From contig NZ_LUTS01000002.1 in NCBI RefSeq assembly GCF_001597735.1, positions 366,855 through 430,854 of the forward strand: 64,000 nucleotides of DNA, written 5' to 3'. The notes under the pieces were generated by a model. That model ran no database searches, was not told where the DNA came from, and saw only the letters and a program-made list of their open reading frames with translations. Positions 54,291 through 64,000 of the stretch are shown one piece after another; positions within the stretch are counted from its first letter, which is position 1; the number at the start of each line of letters is the position of its first letter. The stretch comes from Neptuniibacter pectenicola (GTDB lineage Bacteria > Pseudomonadota > Gammaproteobacteria > Pseudomonadales > Balneatricaceae). The translations under genes and the position numbers were made by a program.

Positions 54291-55070
54291 TTAAATGGGT
54301 TTGTCGTAGTTACTGAGGCGTTCATAAAGGGCTGTTTGACAGGGTTTGACGACTGTATCTAAATCACTTCTTAGATTATTCGGTAGGATCGAACTGTCCT
54401 GTTGGCGAAAAAAAGTCGTAATTAGACGTTCTTCACGGGGGGAGTTGGCGGCAATGTCGATGCCATCACCTACACAAAATGCAAATTCAGGCAGGTAGTC
54501 TCGGACCAGGGCTTCGCGTTCGCTTGTGGACAATATTAAGCTTTTAGCACCGATAAACTTTTTATATTCGTGACCGGCTGCCGCAGACATCGCTTCTACC
54601 TTTAGATTGGAGAAGCGTCGAGCGTCGGGCATATCAAGTAATAACTTTTTTAACTGCCTTTCGACCGCGGTGATCTCTTCTGCCAGCGACAGTGGTGCAA
54701 AGTGTTCATTTAAGGATTTGTAGTTTTCTAGAGAGGCTATCTCTGCTTTGAGCGTCTCTATTTCGGCGCGTAGTTCTCGCTGCTCTTCGATGAGTTGCTC
54801 ATTATCGTCCATCAACCCCTTGATCACTTTTTGGGTAGGGGTTGCTTTGCTTTCATGAAACGTGGAGGGGAGTTGCTTGGCGCCAAGCTCCCCAACCGAT
54901 TCAGAGTGAGTGTTGCTTGGGAGGACGGTAAAACCAAATTTTTCAAGGTCTTTTAAGTTTTCTGCATGCTGCCCCTGCATCTGGTTATACATAACAAAAC
55001 CGCCGCCACCTAAGGCGATTAAGATAACAGGAATAGCAATCAATAAGACGATGTTCTTTTTGGTACTCAT
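54291..55070 (-). CDS. Unknown membrane-anchored coiled-coil protein
   Basis: A 259-residue protein that I do not recognise. An N-terminal helix (NIVLLIAIPVILIALGGGGFVMY, about 6-28) would anchor it in the inner membrane. A coiled coil (about 85-145; DNEQLIEEQRELRAEIETLKAEI) follows, then a helical globular part with two cysteines (FAFCVGDGIDIA and VKPCQTAL) that could form a disulfide if periplasmic. It is 63 bp downstream of prc on the same strand, so it is probably cotranscribed and may act with that periplasmic protease, but this is inference. Confidence 0.75.
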   Translation of the reverse strand: MSTKKNIVLLIAIPVILIALGGGGFVMYNQMQGQHAENLKDLEKFGFTVLPSNTHSESVGELGAKQLPSTFHESKATPTQKVIKGLMDDNEQLIEEQRELRAEIETLKAEIASLENYKSLNEHFAPLSLAEEITAVERQLKKLLLDMPDARRFSNLKVEAMSAAAGHEYKKFIGAKSLILSTSEREALVRDYLPEFAFCVGDGIDIAANSPREERLITTFFRQQDSSILPNNLRSDLDTVVKPCQTALYERLSNYDKPI

Positions 55071-55133
55071 CCAACATCCTTTTATAAGAGGCTTAACACA
55101 CCTGAATTACCAAATGGCCCAACCCACAATCGA

Positions 55134-57215
55134 TTAGTTTTGTTCCGCTTTAGCTGACGAGTATTGTAACTGCATCAATACAGCATCTAAAAGAATGCGG
55201 CCGCTTTCAACAAGCATCGCTTCTGACTCTGGGTTGATCGGACGTCCTTGGCTATCTTTTTTCTGCTCTTCATCAAGGTCCGATAGTTTCTCAATCGGCG
55301 GAAGGCCTTTTTGTGCACGGCGGGTGTTTTCTGCTTCAAGCTGCCATGCTTCGGCGCTATCCCGTTCCTGTTTGAGAGCGGTTTCTTGTAACGGAATTAG
55401 GCTGCCTTCTTTACGCACTTCCTCTAATCGTTTGACCTGTTTACGCATAAATACGAAATCAGGGTCTTCAGCTGTGCGTGATTGATGGCGCTGTTCAATC
55501 TGGCCCAAAAATGCTTTTACGCTTGGGTAGTTACCGTGGGGTGCTGAGCGAACTTTATCCCATGTTAGGGCGTTCTCTAGCGCGCTTTCGCCAATAATTT
55601 CAGGGTCGTATAGTGTCGGGTAATCTATATCAGGCATAACCCCTTTATTCTGAGTACTTTCACCTGAGATTCGATAAAACTTTGCATGGGTCAATTTAAG
55701 TTGACCATGATTTAACGGCAGTAGTGTTTGTACGGTGCCCTTACCAAATGTTTGGCCGCCGATGATAATGCCGCGCTGATAATCTTGGATTGCACCCGCG
55801 AAAATTTCAGATGCAGAGGCGGATAAGCGGTTTACCATAACGGCGATAGGGCCAGTGTAAGCAACTTTTGAGTCCCGATCGCGAAGGACTTCTACCCGAC
55901 CTGAGGAGTCTTTAACTTGAACGGTAGGACCATGTTTAATAAATAGGCCTACCGTATCGTTGGCTTCTCTGAGTGAGCCGCCACCATTATTTCTAAGATC
56001 AATAATTAAGCCCTCAATATCCTCTTCTTTTAGCTCATTGATCAATTTTTCTACGTCGCGAGAGGTGCTTTTGTAATCTTCATCGCCACGTTGGAGTGCT
56101 GCAAAGTCGATATAGAAGGCGGGGATCTCTATTACCCCAAGCTTAAAGTCGCGACCTAAATGGTTGACCTCTATAATGCGTTTTTGTGCAGACTGCTCTT
56201 CAAGTTTTACTTTATTACGCACGATTTTTACGATCTTAGGGGCTCTTTCTTCTTGATCAGAGCTTTTGATCTCTAAACGCACGGTAGTATCTTTAGGGCC
56301 GCGAATCAGTTGTACAACATCATCTAGACGCCAGCCTATAACATCTTCAATTTCGCCGTCAGTACCTTGGCCTACACCGATGATTCTATCGGTTGCTTTA
56401 AGCTGACCTGTTTTGTCTGCTGGACCGGCAGGCACAAGACGTACTATTTGTGTAAATTCGTTTTCACTCTTTAAGACCGCACCAATACCCTCTAATGAGA
56501 GGCTCATGTTGATTTTAAAGTTTTCTGATTTTCGGGGTGAAAAGTACTGAGTGTGCGGGTCATACTGTTTGGTAAAGGCGTTAGCAAAGGTTTGGAATAC
56601 ATCTTCGCTGTTGACCTGTAGGGAGCGTTTTAATTGATTGTTATAACGCTTGATTAACACTTCTCTCGCTTCTTCGTCAGACTTATCCGCGAATTTTAGA
56701 TTGAGTAGAGCGCTTTTTAAACGGCGATCCCATAGTGCATTCATCTCTTTCTCAGAGGTGATCCAAGGGGCTTCTTCTCGATCGGTATTCAGCATCTCTT
56801 CTGCATTGAAATCGAATACTTTGCCGTCTTCGAGCTCACTAATGGTAAACTTTAAGCGATCTTCAAGCCGCTCTTGAAAACGGTTGTAGATAAAGTATGC
56901 ATCATCTAGATCCCCTTTTTTGATACTGTCATCCAGCGTAAAGCGGTACTTTTCAAACGCTTCAATGTCGCTTTTATAAAAATAGCTACGTGATGGATCT
57001 AAGTCTTTTAGATACTGATCAAAGATCTGATTTGAAAGCGTGTCATCAATAGGGATACGGTTGTAGTGACCCAGCTTTAAGGATTCGTTGATCTCTAATA
57101 GCGTTTGTTTGTGTACAGGTTCTGATTCCAGTGGCGTTACAAGCGCATTGGCTGTAATCGGTACTAAAAGCGAAAAGGCTGCGATGAAAAGTGTATTAAG
57201 TAGCGGTCTATGCAT
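55134..57215 (-). CDS. prc: Tail-specific protease Prc
   Basis: A 693-residue periplasmic C-terminal-processing protease (S41), comparable to E. coli Prc (682). The signal peptide ends near ANA (25). A PDZ domain (about 235-330; SLEGIGAVLK and VPAGPADKTGQLKATDRI) precedes the catalytic domain. The catalytic residues by comparison with E. coli are S467 in SASASEIF, D478 in IQDY and K492 in FGKGTVQ. It would degrade or trim proteins with hydrophobic C-termini. It is divergent from the FKBP lipoprotein gene. Confidence 0.96.
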   Translation of the reverse strand: MHRPLLNTLFIAAFSLLVPITANALVTPLESEPVHKQTLLEINESLKLGHYNRIPIDDTLSNQIFDQYLKDLDPSRSYFYKSDIEAFEKYRFTLDDSIKKGDLDDAYFIYNRFQERLEDRLKFTISELEDGKVFDFNAEEMLNTDREEAPWITSEKEMNALWDRRLKSALLNLKFADKSDEEAREVLIKRYNNQLKRSLQVNSEDVFQTFANAFTKQYDPHTQYFSPRKSENFKINMSLSLEGIGAVLKSENEFTQIVRLVPAGPADKTGQLKATDRIIGVGQGTDGEIEDVIGWRLDDVVQLIRGPKDTTVRLEIKSSDQEERAPKIVKIVRNKVKLEEQSAQKRIIEVNHLGRDFKLGVIEIPAFYIDFAALQRGDEDYKSTSRDVEKLINELKEEDIEGLIIDLRNNGGGSLREANDTVGLFIKHGPTVQVKDSSGRVEVLRDRDSKVAYTGPIAVMVNRLSASASEIFAGAIQDYQRGIIIGGQTFGKGTVQTLLPLNHGQLKLTHAKFYRISGESTQNKGVMPDIDYPTLYDPEIIGESALENALTWDKVRSAPHGNYPSVKAFLGQIEQRHQSRTAEDPDFVFMRKQVKRLEEVRKEGSLIPLQETALKQERDSAEAWQLEAENTRRAQKGLPPIEKLSDLDEEQKKDSQGRPINPESEAMLVESGRILLDAVLMQLQYSSAKAEQN

Positions 57216-57366
57216 AATGTATTTCTTAACTTTTTAAGCTCTGGATTCAGTTATGACCCTGTTTAGGAAAGATTAGTTCCCAAACTTACGTCAGTTGAGT
57301 GTAGACATGCTGAAGAGTGATGTAAAATCTATTACCTCATAATCTCTGGCTATATTGGAATAAAAA

Positions 57367-57882
57367 ATGAAATTTGTTGTTAGGTTTGCGAGCTTAGTGA
57401 TGGTCTCCGCGCTGTTATTTGGCTGCGGAGAGGATGCTGAAGAAAAACAATTTAGGCAGACATTGATCGATAAAGCACTTAATGATGATGTAAGTAAAGA
57501 GGGGGCTGCTTTTCTGCAAGCAAACGGGTTACAAGACGGCGTTGTTACGACACAAAGCGGTTTGCAGTATAAAGTCCTTGTTGAAGGTAAAGGGCCAAGT
57601 CCATCAGTGACGGATATTGTTACTGTGCATTATGAAGGTACCCGTGTTGATGGTCATATATTTGATAGCTCTTACCAGCGAGGTGAACCCTCTGATTTTC
57701 CATTAAATCGTGTGATTAGAGGGTGGACTGAGGGTGTTAGGATGATGAAAAAAGGCAGCCAGTGGATCTTGTTTGTCCCGCCTAAGCTTGCGTATGGCGC
57801 AACCAGCCCCTCTGATGATATACCAGCTAACTCGACCTTGATTTTTAAGATTGAGTTGATCGATTTTAAAGCGGCAGAATAA
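57367..57882 (+). CDS. FKBP-type peptidyl-prolyl isomerase lipoprotein
   Basis: A 171-residue prolyl isomerase of the FkpA/Mip type. A lipobox ends at C20 (LLFGC), so it is likely a membrane-anchored periplasmic folding factor. An N-terminal helical region (about 25-60) precedes the FKBP domain (about 72-167; VTVHYEGTRVDGHIFDSSYQRGEP, VIRGWTEGVRMMKKG, AYGA). It is followed 20 bp later by the aminopeptidase gene and stands opposite prc. Confidence 0.9.
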   Translation: MKFVVRFASLVMVSALLFGCGEDAEEKQFRQTLIDKALNDDVSKEGAAFLQANGLQDGVVTTQSGLQYKVLVEGKGPSPSVTDIVTVHYEGTRVDGHIFDSSYQRGEPSDFPLNRVIRGWTEGVRMMKKGSQWILFVPPKLAYGATSPSDDIPANSTLIFKIELIDFKAAE

Positions 57883-57902
57883 GTAGGAATTAAAAGAAAA
57901 TT

Positions 57903-59186
57903 ATGTCTGAGTTATTAGTGGATCTTAAAGCTTTTTTGCAATCCTCACCTACGCCTTATCATGCCGTTAAGGCGATGGCTAAGCGTTTGGATGTAGCGGG
58001 CTATCAATATCTTGATGAAGCTGATAGTTGGGCCCTGAGTGAAGGGGGGCGCTATTACACCGTGCGTAATGGCTCCTCTATTATTGCTTGGTGCCTGCCT
58101 AAGGCTAAAAGTGTCATTGAGTCCGGTTTTCGAATGGTCGGGGCGCATACGGATTCTCCTTGTTTAAAAGTAAAACCTCAGCCCGAGCTTCATAAGCATG
58201 ACTATCAGCAGTTAGGGGTCGAAGTGTATGGGGGTGTACTACTAAACCCATGGTTTGACCGAGATCTCTCGATGGCGGGACGAGTGAGTTACTTAGATGT
58301 TGATCGTAGGCGCAAGCAGGCGTTGGTTAATTTTCAGAAGCCGGTTGCCGTACTGCCTAGCTTAGCGATTCACTTAGATCGTGATGCGAATACGAGTCGT
58401 ACGATCAACGCTCAGACCCATCTGCCAGTAATTTTGGCCCAAGGGGCGCATGCTGGCGATTTTAAGTCGATTTTATCTCAGCAATTAATAAAAGAAGGTG
58501 TCGCTGATGTTGCTGAGATTTTAGATTATGAAATCTCATTATATGACACCCAAGAGCCTTCCATCGTTGGGCTTGCTGATGAGTTTATCGCATCGGCGCG
58601 TTTGGATAATTTATTAAGTTGCTTTATGGGGCTAAACGCATTGCTTAATGCCGATTCCGATGAAGGGGTCTTATTGGTGTGTAACGACCATGAAGAGGTC
58701 GGTAGTATGAGCGCAGCTGGTGCCCAGGGGCCGATGTTAAGTCAGGTTATTGAACGCTTAGTGCCTGCTGTTGAAGATCGAGTGAGAATGCTCAATCGCT
58801 CTATGTTGATCTCAGCGGATAATGCGCATGGTGTTCATCCTAACTTTTCTGATAAGCATGATGCGAACCACGGCCCTCTATTGAATGCGGGACCTGTTAT
58901 TAAAATTAATGCGAACCAGCGTTACGCCTCAAATAGTGAGACAAGTGGTTTATTTAAAGATCTCGCGCAGCAGGTGGGTGTGCCGGTTCAATCTTTCGTT
59001 GTGCGTAGTGACATGGGGTGCGGTAGTACTATCGGGCCGATTACTGCCGCTGAGCTAGGTGTGAAAACACTTGATATCGGCGTGCCACAGTTTGCGATGC
59101 ACTCCATTCGTGAATTGGCGGGCGTGCAAGATGTCGATTCCTTAATTAAAGTGCTAGAAGCGTTTTATAAAGAAAAGTATGTGTAA
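57903..59186 (+). CDS. M18 family metalloaminopeptidase
   Basis: A 427-residue di-zinc aminopeptidase of the aspartyl-aminopeptidase (ApeB/PepC-like) family. The N-terminal [22 protein letters not shown] is diagnostic. Zinc ligands lie in [29 protein letters not shown] and [14 protein letters not shown] [14 protein letters not shown]; the C-terminal AMHSIRE histidine is present. The protein would trim acidic N-terminal residues of peptides in the cytoplasm. Confidence 0.92.
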   Translation: MSELLVDLKAFLQSSPTPYHAVKAMAKRLDVAGYQYLDEADSWALSEGGRYYTVRNGSSIIAWCLPKAKSVIESGFRMVGAHTDSPCLKVKPQPELHKHDYQQLGVEVYGGVLLNPWFDRDLSMAGRVSYLDVDRRRKQALVNFQKPVAVLPSLAIHLDRDANTSRTINAQTHLPVILAQGAHAGDFKSILSQQLIKEGVADVAEILDYEISLYDTQEPSIVGLADEFIASARLDNLLSCFMGLNALLNADSDEGVLLVCNDHEEVGSMSAAGAQGPMLSQVIERLVPAVEDRVRMLNRSMLISADNAHGVHPNFSDKHDANHGPLLNAGPVIKINANQRYASNSETSGLFKDLAQQVGVPVQSFVVRSDMGCGSTIGPITAAELGVKTLDIGVPQFAMHSIRELAGVQDVDSLIKVLEAFYKEKYV

Positions 59187-59203
59187 GCTTCACTAGCTTG
59201 CCT

Positions 59204-59240
59204 GGGCGTTAAATGAGATGATTTTGGCGCCCTTTTATTT
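59204..59240 (+). terminator. Possible terminator of the aminopeptidase gene
   Basis: GGGCG (59204-59208) and CGCCC (59228-59232) form a short stem with a 19-nt loop, followed by TTTTATTT. Weak stem but correct place. Confidence 0.45.
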
Positions 59241-59463
59241 CGTTAAATTCCCCTCTGTTGTTTCCTCTATATCTGTTCCTCTCTCTGGTTTTGAATGTTT
59301 AGGGCTAGGCGTTGCCGCTGCTTCGTTTTTGAATCGGTATGCTTTGTGCAAGGACTCTACTATTAAGCCTATGTTTTAGCGTTTCTATGTCGGATTTGCA
59401 CTCTATTGGTGCGCTATGAATGAGTGGTTGATTCTGGTGCACGTTTTCGAAAAGGGAGGATGG

Positions 59464-60330
59464 ATGTTTGCAAAGGTTCTGATCTTTACTGACCTTGATG
59501 GCTCATTGCTGGATCATTTTAGTTACAGTTTTGAGGCTGCCAAGCCGCTACTGACCCTCTTTAGAGAAGAGGGTGTTCCCGTTATTCCTGTGACCAGTAA
59601 AACGCGGGCTGAGTTGATGCTTTTGAGTTCCGATTTAGACAATAGGCATCCCTTTATTGTGGAAAATGGTGCCGCCATTTTTATTCCTCAAGGTTACTTT
59701 CCATTTAATCCACCCGGTTGTGAATCGCTTGATGGATATGATTGTTATGCGTTTTCAAAGCCGCGGGACTTTTGGTTGGGTGTGTTATCCGAAGTATCGG
59801 AGGCGTTCGTGGGTGAGTTTGATACGTTTACTTCGCTGGGCATTGATGGAATCGTTCAGCTGACAGGCTTGTCTGAAGAACGTGCGCAGCTAGCGAATCG
59901 GAGGGAGTACAGTGAGCCGGTGATGTGGCGTGGAACTGAAGCGCGTAAATCTATTTTTGTTCAAAGACTTAGGAAGGCTGGGGCGACCGTTTTGCAAGGG
60001 GGGCGCTTTCTCCATGTAACTGGGGGCTGCAATAAGGGGCAGGCGTTTCAATGGTTGTGTGATCAATATGTTAAGCATTGGGCAGACCCATCAGTACTAA
60101 CGATTGCTGCAGGCGATAGTTATAACGATATAGATATGTTGCACGTGGCTGATTGTGCATTGGTTATTCGCTCTCCAGCGCATGACTTTCCTGAGATAAA
60201 CCATCCAAATGTGTATTACACCACTCAGTACGGTCCTGTGGGCTGGGCTGAGGGGGTGTGTCGATTTTTGGGTGTGAACGACGACAGTGCAGATGTAATT
60301 GACGATTTACGAAATAAGTTAAGGGGTTAA
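59464..60330 (+). CDS. Glucosyl-3-phosphoglycerate / mannosyl-3-phosphoglycerate phosphatase (HAD-IIB)
   Basis: A 288-residue HAD phosphatase that would dephosphorylate the product of the adjacent glycosyltransferase. The nucleophile motif is IFTDLDGSLLDH (D10, D12), PVIPVTSKTRAE follows, and GDSYNDIDMLHVAD is the fourth motif; the size matches the MPGP subfamily. The frame opens 16 codons earlier, but GGGAGGA just before ATG at 59464 gives the start. It ends 1 bp before the GpgS-like gene, so they form one operon. Confidence 0.88.
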   Translation: MFAKVLIFTDLDGSLLDHFSYSFEAAKPLLTLFREEGVPVIPVTSKTRAELMLLSSDLDNRHPFIVENGAAIFIPQGYFPFNPPGCESLDGYDCYAFSKPRDFWLGVLSEVSEAFVGEFDTFTSLGIDGIVQLTGLSEERAQLANRREYSEPVMWRGTEARKSIFVQRLRKAGATVLQGGRFLHVTGGCNKGQAFQWLCDQYVKHWADPSVLTIAAGDSYNDIDMLHVADCALVIRSPAHDFPEINHPNVYYTTQYGPVGWAEGVCRFLGVNDDSADVIDDLRNKLRG

Positions 60331-60331
60331 T

Positions 60332-61567
60332 ATGGCTGATTTTTATCAGAATGGAATTATTACTACACTACATAACCTGTCGAATAGACCTATTGATGAT
60401 GTTGAGGCTGAGTTAGTTCGCTTTAGTAAAAAAAGACCGATGGCGCTTATTTTGCCTTCGCTATTTTCGGAGCTTGAAGGGCCTGCGTTGGATCATATTA
60501 TTGATGAACTTTGTAAAGTGCCTTATCTCTCTGAAATTGTTATAGGGCTAGATCGGGCTGATGAGCATCAATTTCGTTTTGCGCAGCGTTTTTTCAAAAG
60601 GCTGCCTCAGCATCATCGAGTGCTTTGGAATGATGGGCCACGGTTAAAAGCCTTAGATGCAGAGCTGCAAGCGTTAAAGCTAGCACCTAAAGAGCTGGGG
60701 AAGGGGCGGAACGTATGGTACTGCATGGGGTATGTGTTGGCGTCTGGGCGTGCTGAGTCGGTCGCGCTCCATGATTGTGACATTACAACATACAATCGCG
60801 AGATGTTGGCGCGGTTAATCTACCCTGTTGCTAACCCTCAGTTTAACTATGAATTTTGTAAAGGGTTCTATGCGCGTGTCGCTGATGGTCAGATTAATGG
60901 CCGCGTATGTCGGTTATTAGTGACGCCATTACTGCGTGCATTAAAAAAGGTATTTGGTGAGATTGAATACCTACAATATATGGATAGTTTTCGTTACCCC
61001 CTTGCGGGTGAGTTTTCCTTCCGTCGCGATGTGTTGAGTGACATTAGAATCCCGAGTGATTGGGGGTTGGAGATCGGTGTGCTATCGGAGATGCACCGTA
61101 ACTATTCAAATAACCGCCTTTGTCAGGTCGATATTGCTGATCAGTATGATCATAAGCACCAAAACTTATCGCTGAATGATAAAAATGCGGGCCTATCAAA
61201 GATGTCTATAGATATTACGAAAGCGCTATTTAGAAAGCTTGCTACCCAAGGGCATACTTTTAATAGCGAAACCTTTCGTACCATTAAAGCTACGTATTTT
61301 CGTATAGCGTTAGATTTTATTGAAACCTATCACAATGATGCAGTGATGAACGGTTTGCAGCTTGATATTCATGGGGAGGAGCAGGCGGTTGAGATGTTTT
61401 CTCGCAACATTATGACAGCGGGCGAGCAGTTTTTAAGTAATGCCATGGATACGCCGTTTATACCAAGCTGGAGCCGGGTAAGTAGTGCGATGCCGGAGGT
61501 GTTTGATCGTCTAGTCGAGGCGGTTGAATTGGACCATAACGAATTTATGGCGGATGCGCTTAGCTAG
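60332..61567 (+). CDS. Glucosyl-3-phosphoglycerate synthase-like glycosyltransferase (GT81)
   Basis: A 411-residue GT-A-fold glycosyltransferase resembling bacterial GpgS, which joins glucose from NDP-glucose to 3-phosphoglycerate. The metal-binding DCD motif is D148-C-D150 (HDCDITTYN). [30 protein letters not shown] and [27 protein letters not shown] match the family. It lies between the phosphatase and the glucosylglycerate phosphorylase, the expected set for glucosylglycerate metabolism. Confidence 0.88.
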   Translation: MADFYQNGIITTLHNLSNRPIDDVEAELVRFSKKRPMALILPSLFSELEGPALDHIIDELCKVPYLSEIVIGLDRADEHQFRFAQRFFKRLPQHHRVLWNDGPRLKALDAELQALKLAPKELGKGRNVWYCMGYVLASGRAESVALHDCDITTYNREMLARLIYPVANPQFNYEFCKGFYARVADGQINGRVCRLLVTPLLRALKKVFGEIEYLQYMDSFRYPLAGEFSFRRDVLSDIRIPSDWGLEIGVLSEMHRNYSNNRLCQVDIADQYDHKHQNLSLNDKNAGLSKMSIDITKALFRKLATQGHTFNSETFRTIKATYFRIALDFIETYHNDAVMNGLQLDIHGEEQAVEMFSRNIMTAGEQFLSNAMDTPFIPSWSRVSSAMPEVFDRLVEAVELDHNEFMADALS

Positions 61568-61593
61568 TTTCTTTAAATAGGGATGTTATCGAT

Positions 61594-63354
61594 ATGAGCA
61601 GTAGAACGAGCAGTTCGGCTAGCGAGCAATTAGGCTTTCAGGTCCTAAATCATCTACAGGTTATCTATGCCGAAGAGCGTGATGAGGCGTTGTTGGGGTT
61701 GGCGTCTGAGCTGGTTGAGATTATGCGTTTGCAGCAGGTGGGCACTATACCTCTCTCCCATAAAAATGACTGGAATGAAGCTGATGTGATTATGATCACT
61801 TATGGTGACTCATTGCATCAACCAGGAAAAAGAGCGTTAACGACCCTGCACCAATTTCTTCATGAGCAGTGTGAGGGGGTGATTAATGGTGTGCATGTTT
61901 TGCCTTTCTTTCCTTATAGTTCGGATGATGGTTTCTCGGTTAGTGATTATTACAAAGTGCGGGCGTCGGTGGGTGAGTGGGGTGATATAAAAAAACTCGC
62001 GTCAGAGTTTCGTTTAATGTCGGATGTGGTTATTAATCACTGCTCGAGTGAAAGTGGTTGGTTTCAAAACTTTATTAAAGGGGAGGGTGTGGGGCACGAT
62101 TACTTTTATGTTGCTAACCCTGATGATGACCTATCTCAGGTTGTGCGCCCACGTACAACGCCGTTGTTAAGAGAGGTTGAGACTGCGAAGGGGGTTAAGC
62201 ATGTTTGGTGTACCTTTAGTCATGACCAAGTGGATTTCGATTTTAGAAATACGGATGTACTAAAAGAGTTTGTTAAAGTTGTGCGTTTTTATCTTGATAA
62301 TGGCGTCAATATTTTTCGTTTAGATGCGGTTGCATTTTTGTGGAAAGAGGTAGGTTCGAGCTGCTTAAATTTGGAGCAAACCCATGAGATAGTGCGTTTG
62401 TTACGTGTCTTGATTGAGTTTGCTTGCCCGACCGCTATGATTATTACGGAAACAAATATCCCTAGTCGGGAGAATCTTTCCTATTTTGGTAATGCTAACG
62501 AAGCCCATTGTGTTTATAACTTTTCACTTCCACCGCTGCTGTTACATGCACTGCTAACGGGCCAGAGCTTCTATTTAAAACAGTGGATGATGAGTATGCC
62601 CCCTGCCCAAGATGGTACGGCTTATTTTAACTTTATTGCCTCTCACGATGGTATAGGGTTACGGCCCGTTGAAGGTATTCTGCCTGATGATGAGGTTGAA
62701 AAGTTAACGGAGACTATGCAGGCGTTTGGTGGGCATATCTCATGGCGTGCTTTAGATAATGGTGTGAATAAGCCTTATGAGATAAATATCACTCTGTTCG
62801 AGGCCCTAAAAGGGACTATCGAAGGGGAGGATGTGTTGGGTGTAGAGCGTTTCCTATGCGCTCATACCATTATGCTCGCGCTTGAGGGTATTCCAGGTGT
62901 TTATTTTCAGAGTTTATTGGGGAGTCTTAATGATCATGAGCGAGTAGCGATGACAGGGAGCTTTCGCTCGATTAATCGTCATCATTGGGACTACCATGCA
63001 TTAGTTGAGTTATTGGGTGATGATAAATCTCATTACGGGCGTGTTTTTACGGCCATGAAACGGCTGATCTCTATTCGGACGGGGCAGTCTGCATTTCACC
63101 CAAATGCGACGCAATTCACACTTCATCTTGGTGAGCAGATTTTTGGTTTTTGGCGACAAGGTCTTAATCGACGTCAGAGTATATTTTGCTTAAATAATAT
63201 TAGTGATAAGCCGGCGGTTTTGCTTTTATCCGATCTTAATTTGATTAGTACCCATCAGTGGTCAGATCTATTAAGTGGAAATGTTTTCGATGATCTTCAT
63301 GCGACTGTTGAGATAGCACCCTATCAAAGCATTTGGTTATCGAATGAAAAATAA
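61594..63354 (+). CDS. Glycoside hydrolase 13 phosphorylase, probable glucosylglycerate phosphorylase
   Basis: A 586-residue GH13 (sucrose-phosphorylase-like) enzyme. The catalytic set is intact: nucleophile D244 in FRLDAVAF, acid/base E286 in IITETN and D352 in IASHDGIG. Related enzymes include sucrose phosphorylase, sucrose-6-phosphate phosphorylase and glucosylglycerate phosphorylase. The adjacent GpgP- and GpgS-like genes argue for glucosylglycerate, giving glucose 1-phosphate and glycerate for recycling. GGGATG lies upstream of the ATG. Specificity is inferred from context. Confidence 0.87.
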   Translation: MSSRTSSSASEQLGFQVLNHLQVIYAEERDEALLGLASELVEIMRLQQVGTIPLSHKNDWNEADVIMITYGDSLHQPGKRALTTLHQFLHEQCEGVINGVHVLPFFPYSSDDGFSVSDYYKVRASVGEWGDIKKLASEFRLMSDVVINHCSSESGWFQNFIKGEGVGHDYFYVANPDDDLSQVVRPRTTPLLREVETAKGVKHVWCTFSHDQVDFDFRNTDVLKEFVKVVRFYLDNGVNIFRLDAVAFLWKEVGSSCLNLEQTHEIVRLLRVLIEFACPTAMIITETNIPSRENLSYFGNANEAHCVYNFSLPPLLLHALLTGQSFYLKQWMMSMPPAQDGTAYFNFIASHDGIGLRPVEGILPDDEVEKLTETMQAFGGHISWRALDNGVNKPYEINITLFEALKGTIEGEDVLGVERFLCAHTIMLALEGIPGVYFQSLLGSLNDHERVAMTGSFRSINRHHWDYHALVELLGDDKSHYGRVFTAMKRLISIRTGQSAFHPNATQFTLHLGEQIFGFWRQGLNRRQSIFCLNNISDKPAVLLLSDLNLISTHQWSDLLSGNVFDDLHATVEIAPYQSIWLSNEK

Positions 63355-63377
63355 AAGGATAAGTAGAAAAAGAGAAG

Positions 63378-63454
<77 letters not shown>

Positions 63455-63490
63455 ACATAACTGCTATGCAGTAAAGCCAAAAGAGAAAAG

Positions 63491-63567
<77 letters not shown>

Positions 63568-63603
63568 ACATAACTGCTATGCAGTAAAGCCAAAAGAGAA
63601 AAG

Positions 63604-63680
<77 letters not shown>

Positions 63681-63716
63681 ACATAACTGCTATGCAGTAA
63701 AGCCAAAAGAGAAAAG

Positions 63717-63793
<77 letters not shown>

Positions 63794-63829
63794 ACATAAC
63801 TGCTATGCAGTAAAGCCAAAAGAGAAAAG

Positions 63830-63906
<77 letters not shown>

Positions 63907-63923
63907 ACGTTCATCTTTTCAGA

Positions 63924-63999
63924 TGGCTCCCTGAGCTGGACTCGAACCAGCGACCAATAGATTAACAGTCTACTGCTCTACCAACTGAGCTATCAGGGA
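63924..63999 (-). tRNA. tRNA-Asn (anticodon GTT)
   Basis: 76-nt tRNA with encoded CCA (TGG at 63924-63926 on the plus strand). It starts TCCCTGATAGCTCAGTTGG and has anticodon GTT in CTGTTAA. The window ends one base after its 5' end, so its promoter and any further tRNAs lie outside. Confidence 0.93.
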
Positions 64000-64000
64000 T

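Overview
The window looks like the chromosome of a marine gammaproteobacterium, probably from the Oceanospirillales/Oceanospirillaceae group. That placement is inferred from protein style and gene order (dnaX-ybaB-recR, rnd-ycgL-ycgN, rpsA, prc, pyrC, a SutA-like protein and a glucosylglycerate cluster), not from a search. There are no insertion sequences, prophage genes or CRISPR arrays.

1-7 kb: a Tat-exported flavoprotein of the sulfide:quinone oxidoreductase type (cut by the left edge), a haem/flavin ferric-reductase-like membrane oxidoreductase, a YafP-like acetyltransferase, a cytochrome b561, a cytidylyltransferase paired with a CDP-alcohol phosphatidyltransferase, and a SpoIIAA-like protein. 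All are on the minus strand.

6.8-32.8 kb: the dominant feature. A cobalamin riboswitch (about 6830-7120) precedes about 23 tightly packed plus-strand genes. First come a cobalt ECF transporter (CbiM, Q, O plus NikK-like and NikL-like extracytoplasmic subunits) and a His-tailed MFS metal exporter. Then follow a fused ChlI/ChlD-type chelatase ATPase, cobO, cobB, cbiD, cobK, cobH, cobL, cobI, cbiG, cobJ, cobM, cobW, cobN, cobQ, cobD, cobC and cbiX. The set mixes anaerobic-type enzymes (CbiD, CbiG, CbiX) with the aerobic-type late cobaltochelatase CobN and lacks CobG, CobF, CobS and CobT. The genes for making uroporphyrinogen-derived precorrin-2 and for nucleotide-loop assembly (cobU, cobS, cobT) are not here. 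The operon ends at a strong bidirectional terminator.

32.8-43.8 kb: mixed genes: a cytochrome P460-like protein with an NsrR-like site upstream, a YjbR protein, CreA, a methyltransferase, a soluble FIST-domain chemotaxis receptor, a 55-residue DUF2986 protein, a cold-shock protein with a long leader, two unknown small proteins (the first with its Shine-Dalgarno buried in an AU-rich hairpin), a DUF445 protein, an aldehyde dehydrogenase, TrmK, PyrC and a SutA-like protein.

44-57 kb: housekeeping genes dnaX, ybaB, recR, rnd, ycgL and ycgN, then on the minus strand an ammonium-transporter/PAS/GGDEF/EAL fusion, rpsA, an unknown coiled-coil membrane protein and the protease prc.

57-64 kb: an FKBP lipoprotein, an M18 aminopeptidase, a three-gene cluster for making and phosphorolysing glucosylglycerate (a compatible solute), and on the minus strand tRNA-Asn(GTT) followed by five identical tandem tRNA-Pro(TGG) genes on a 113-bp period.
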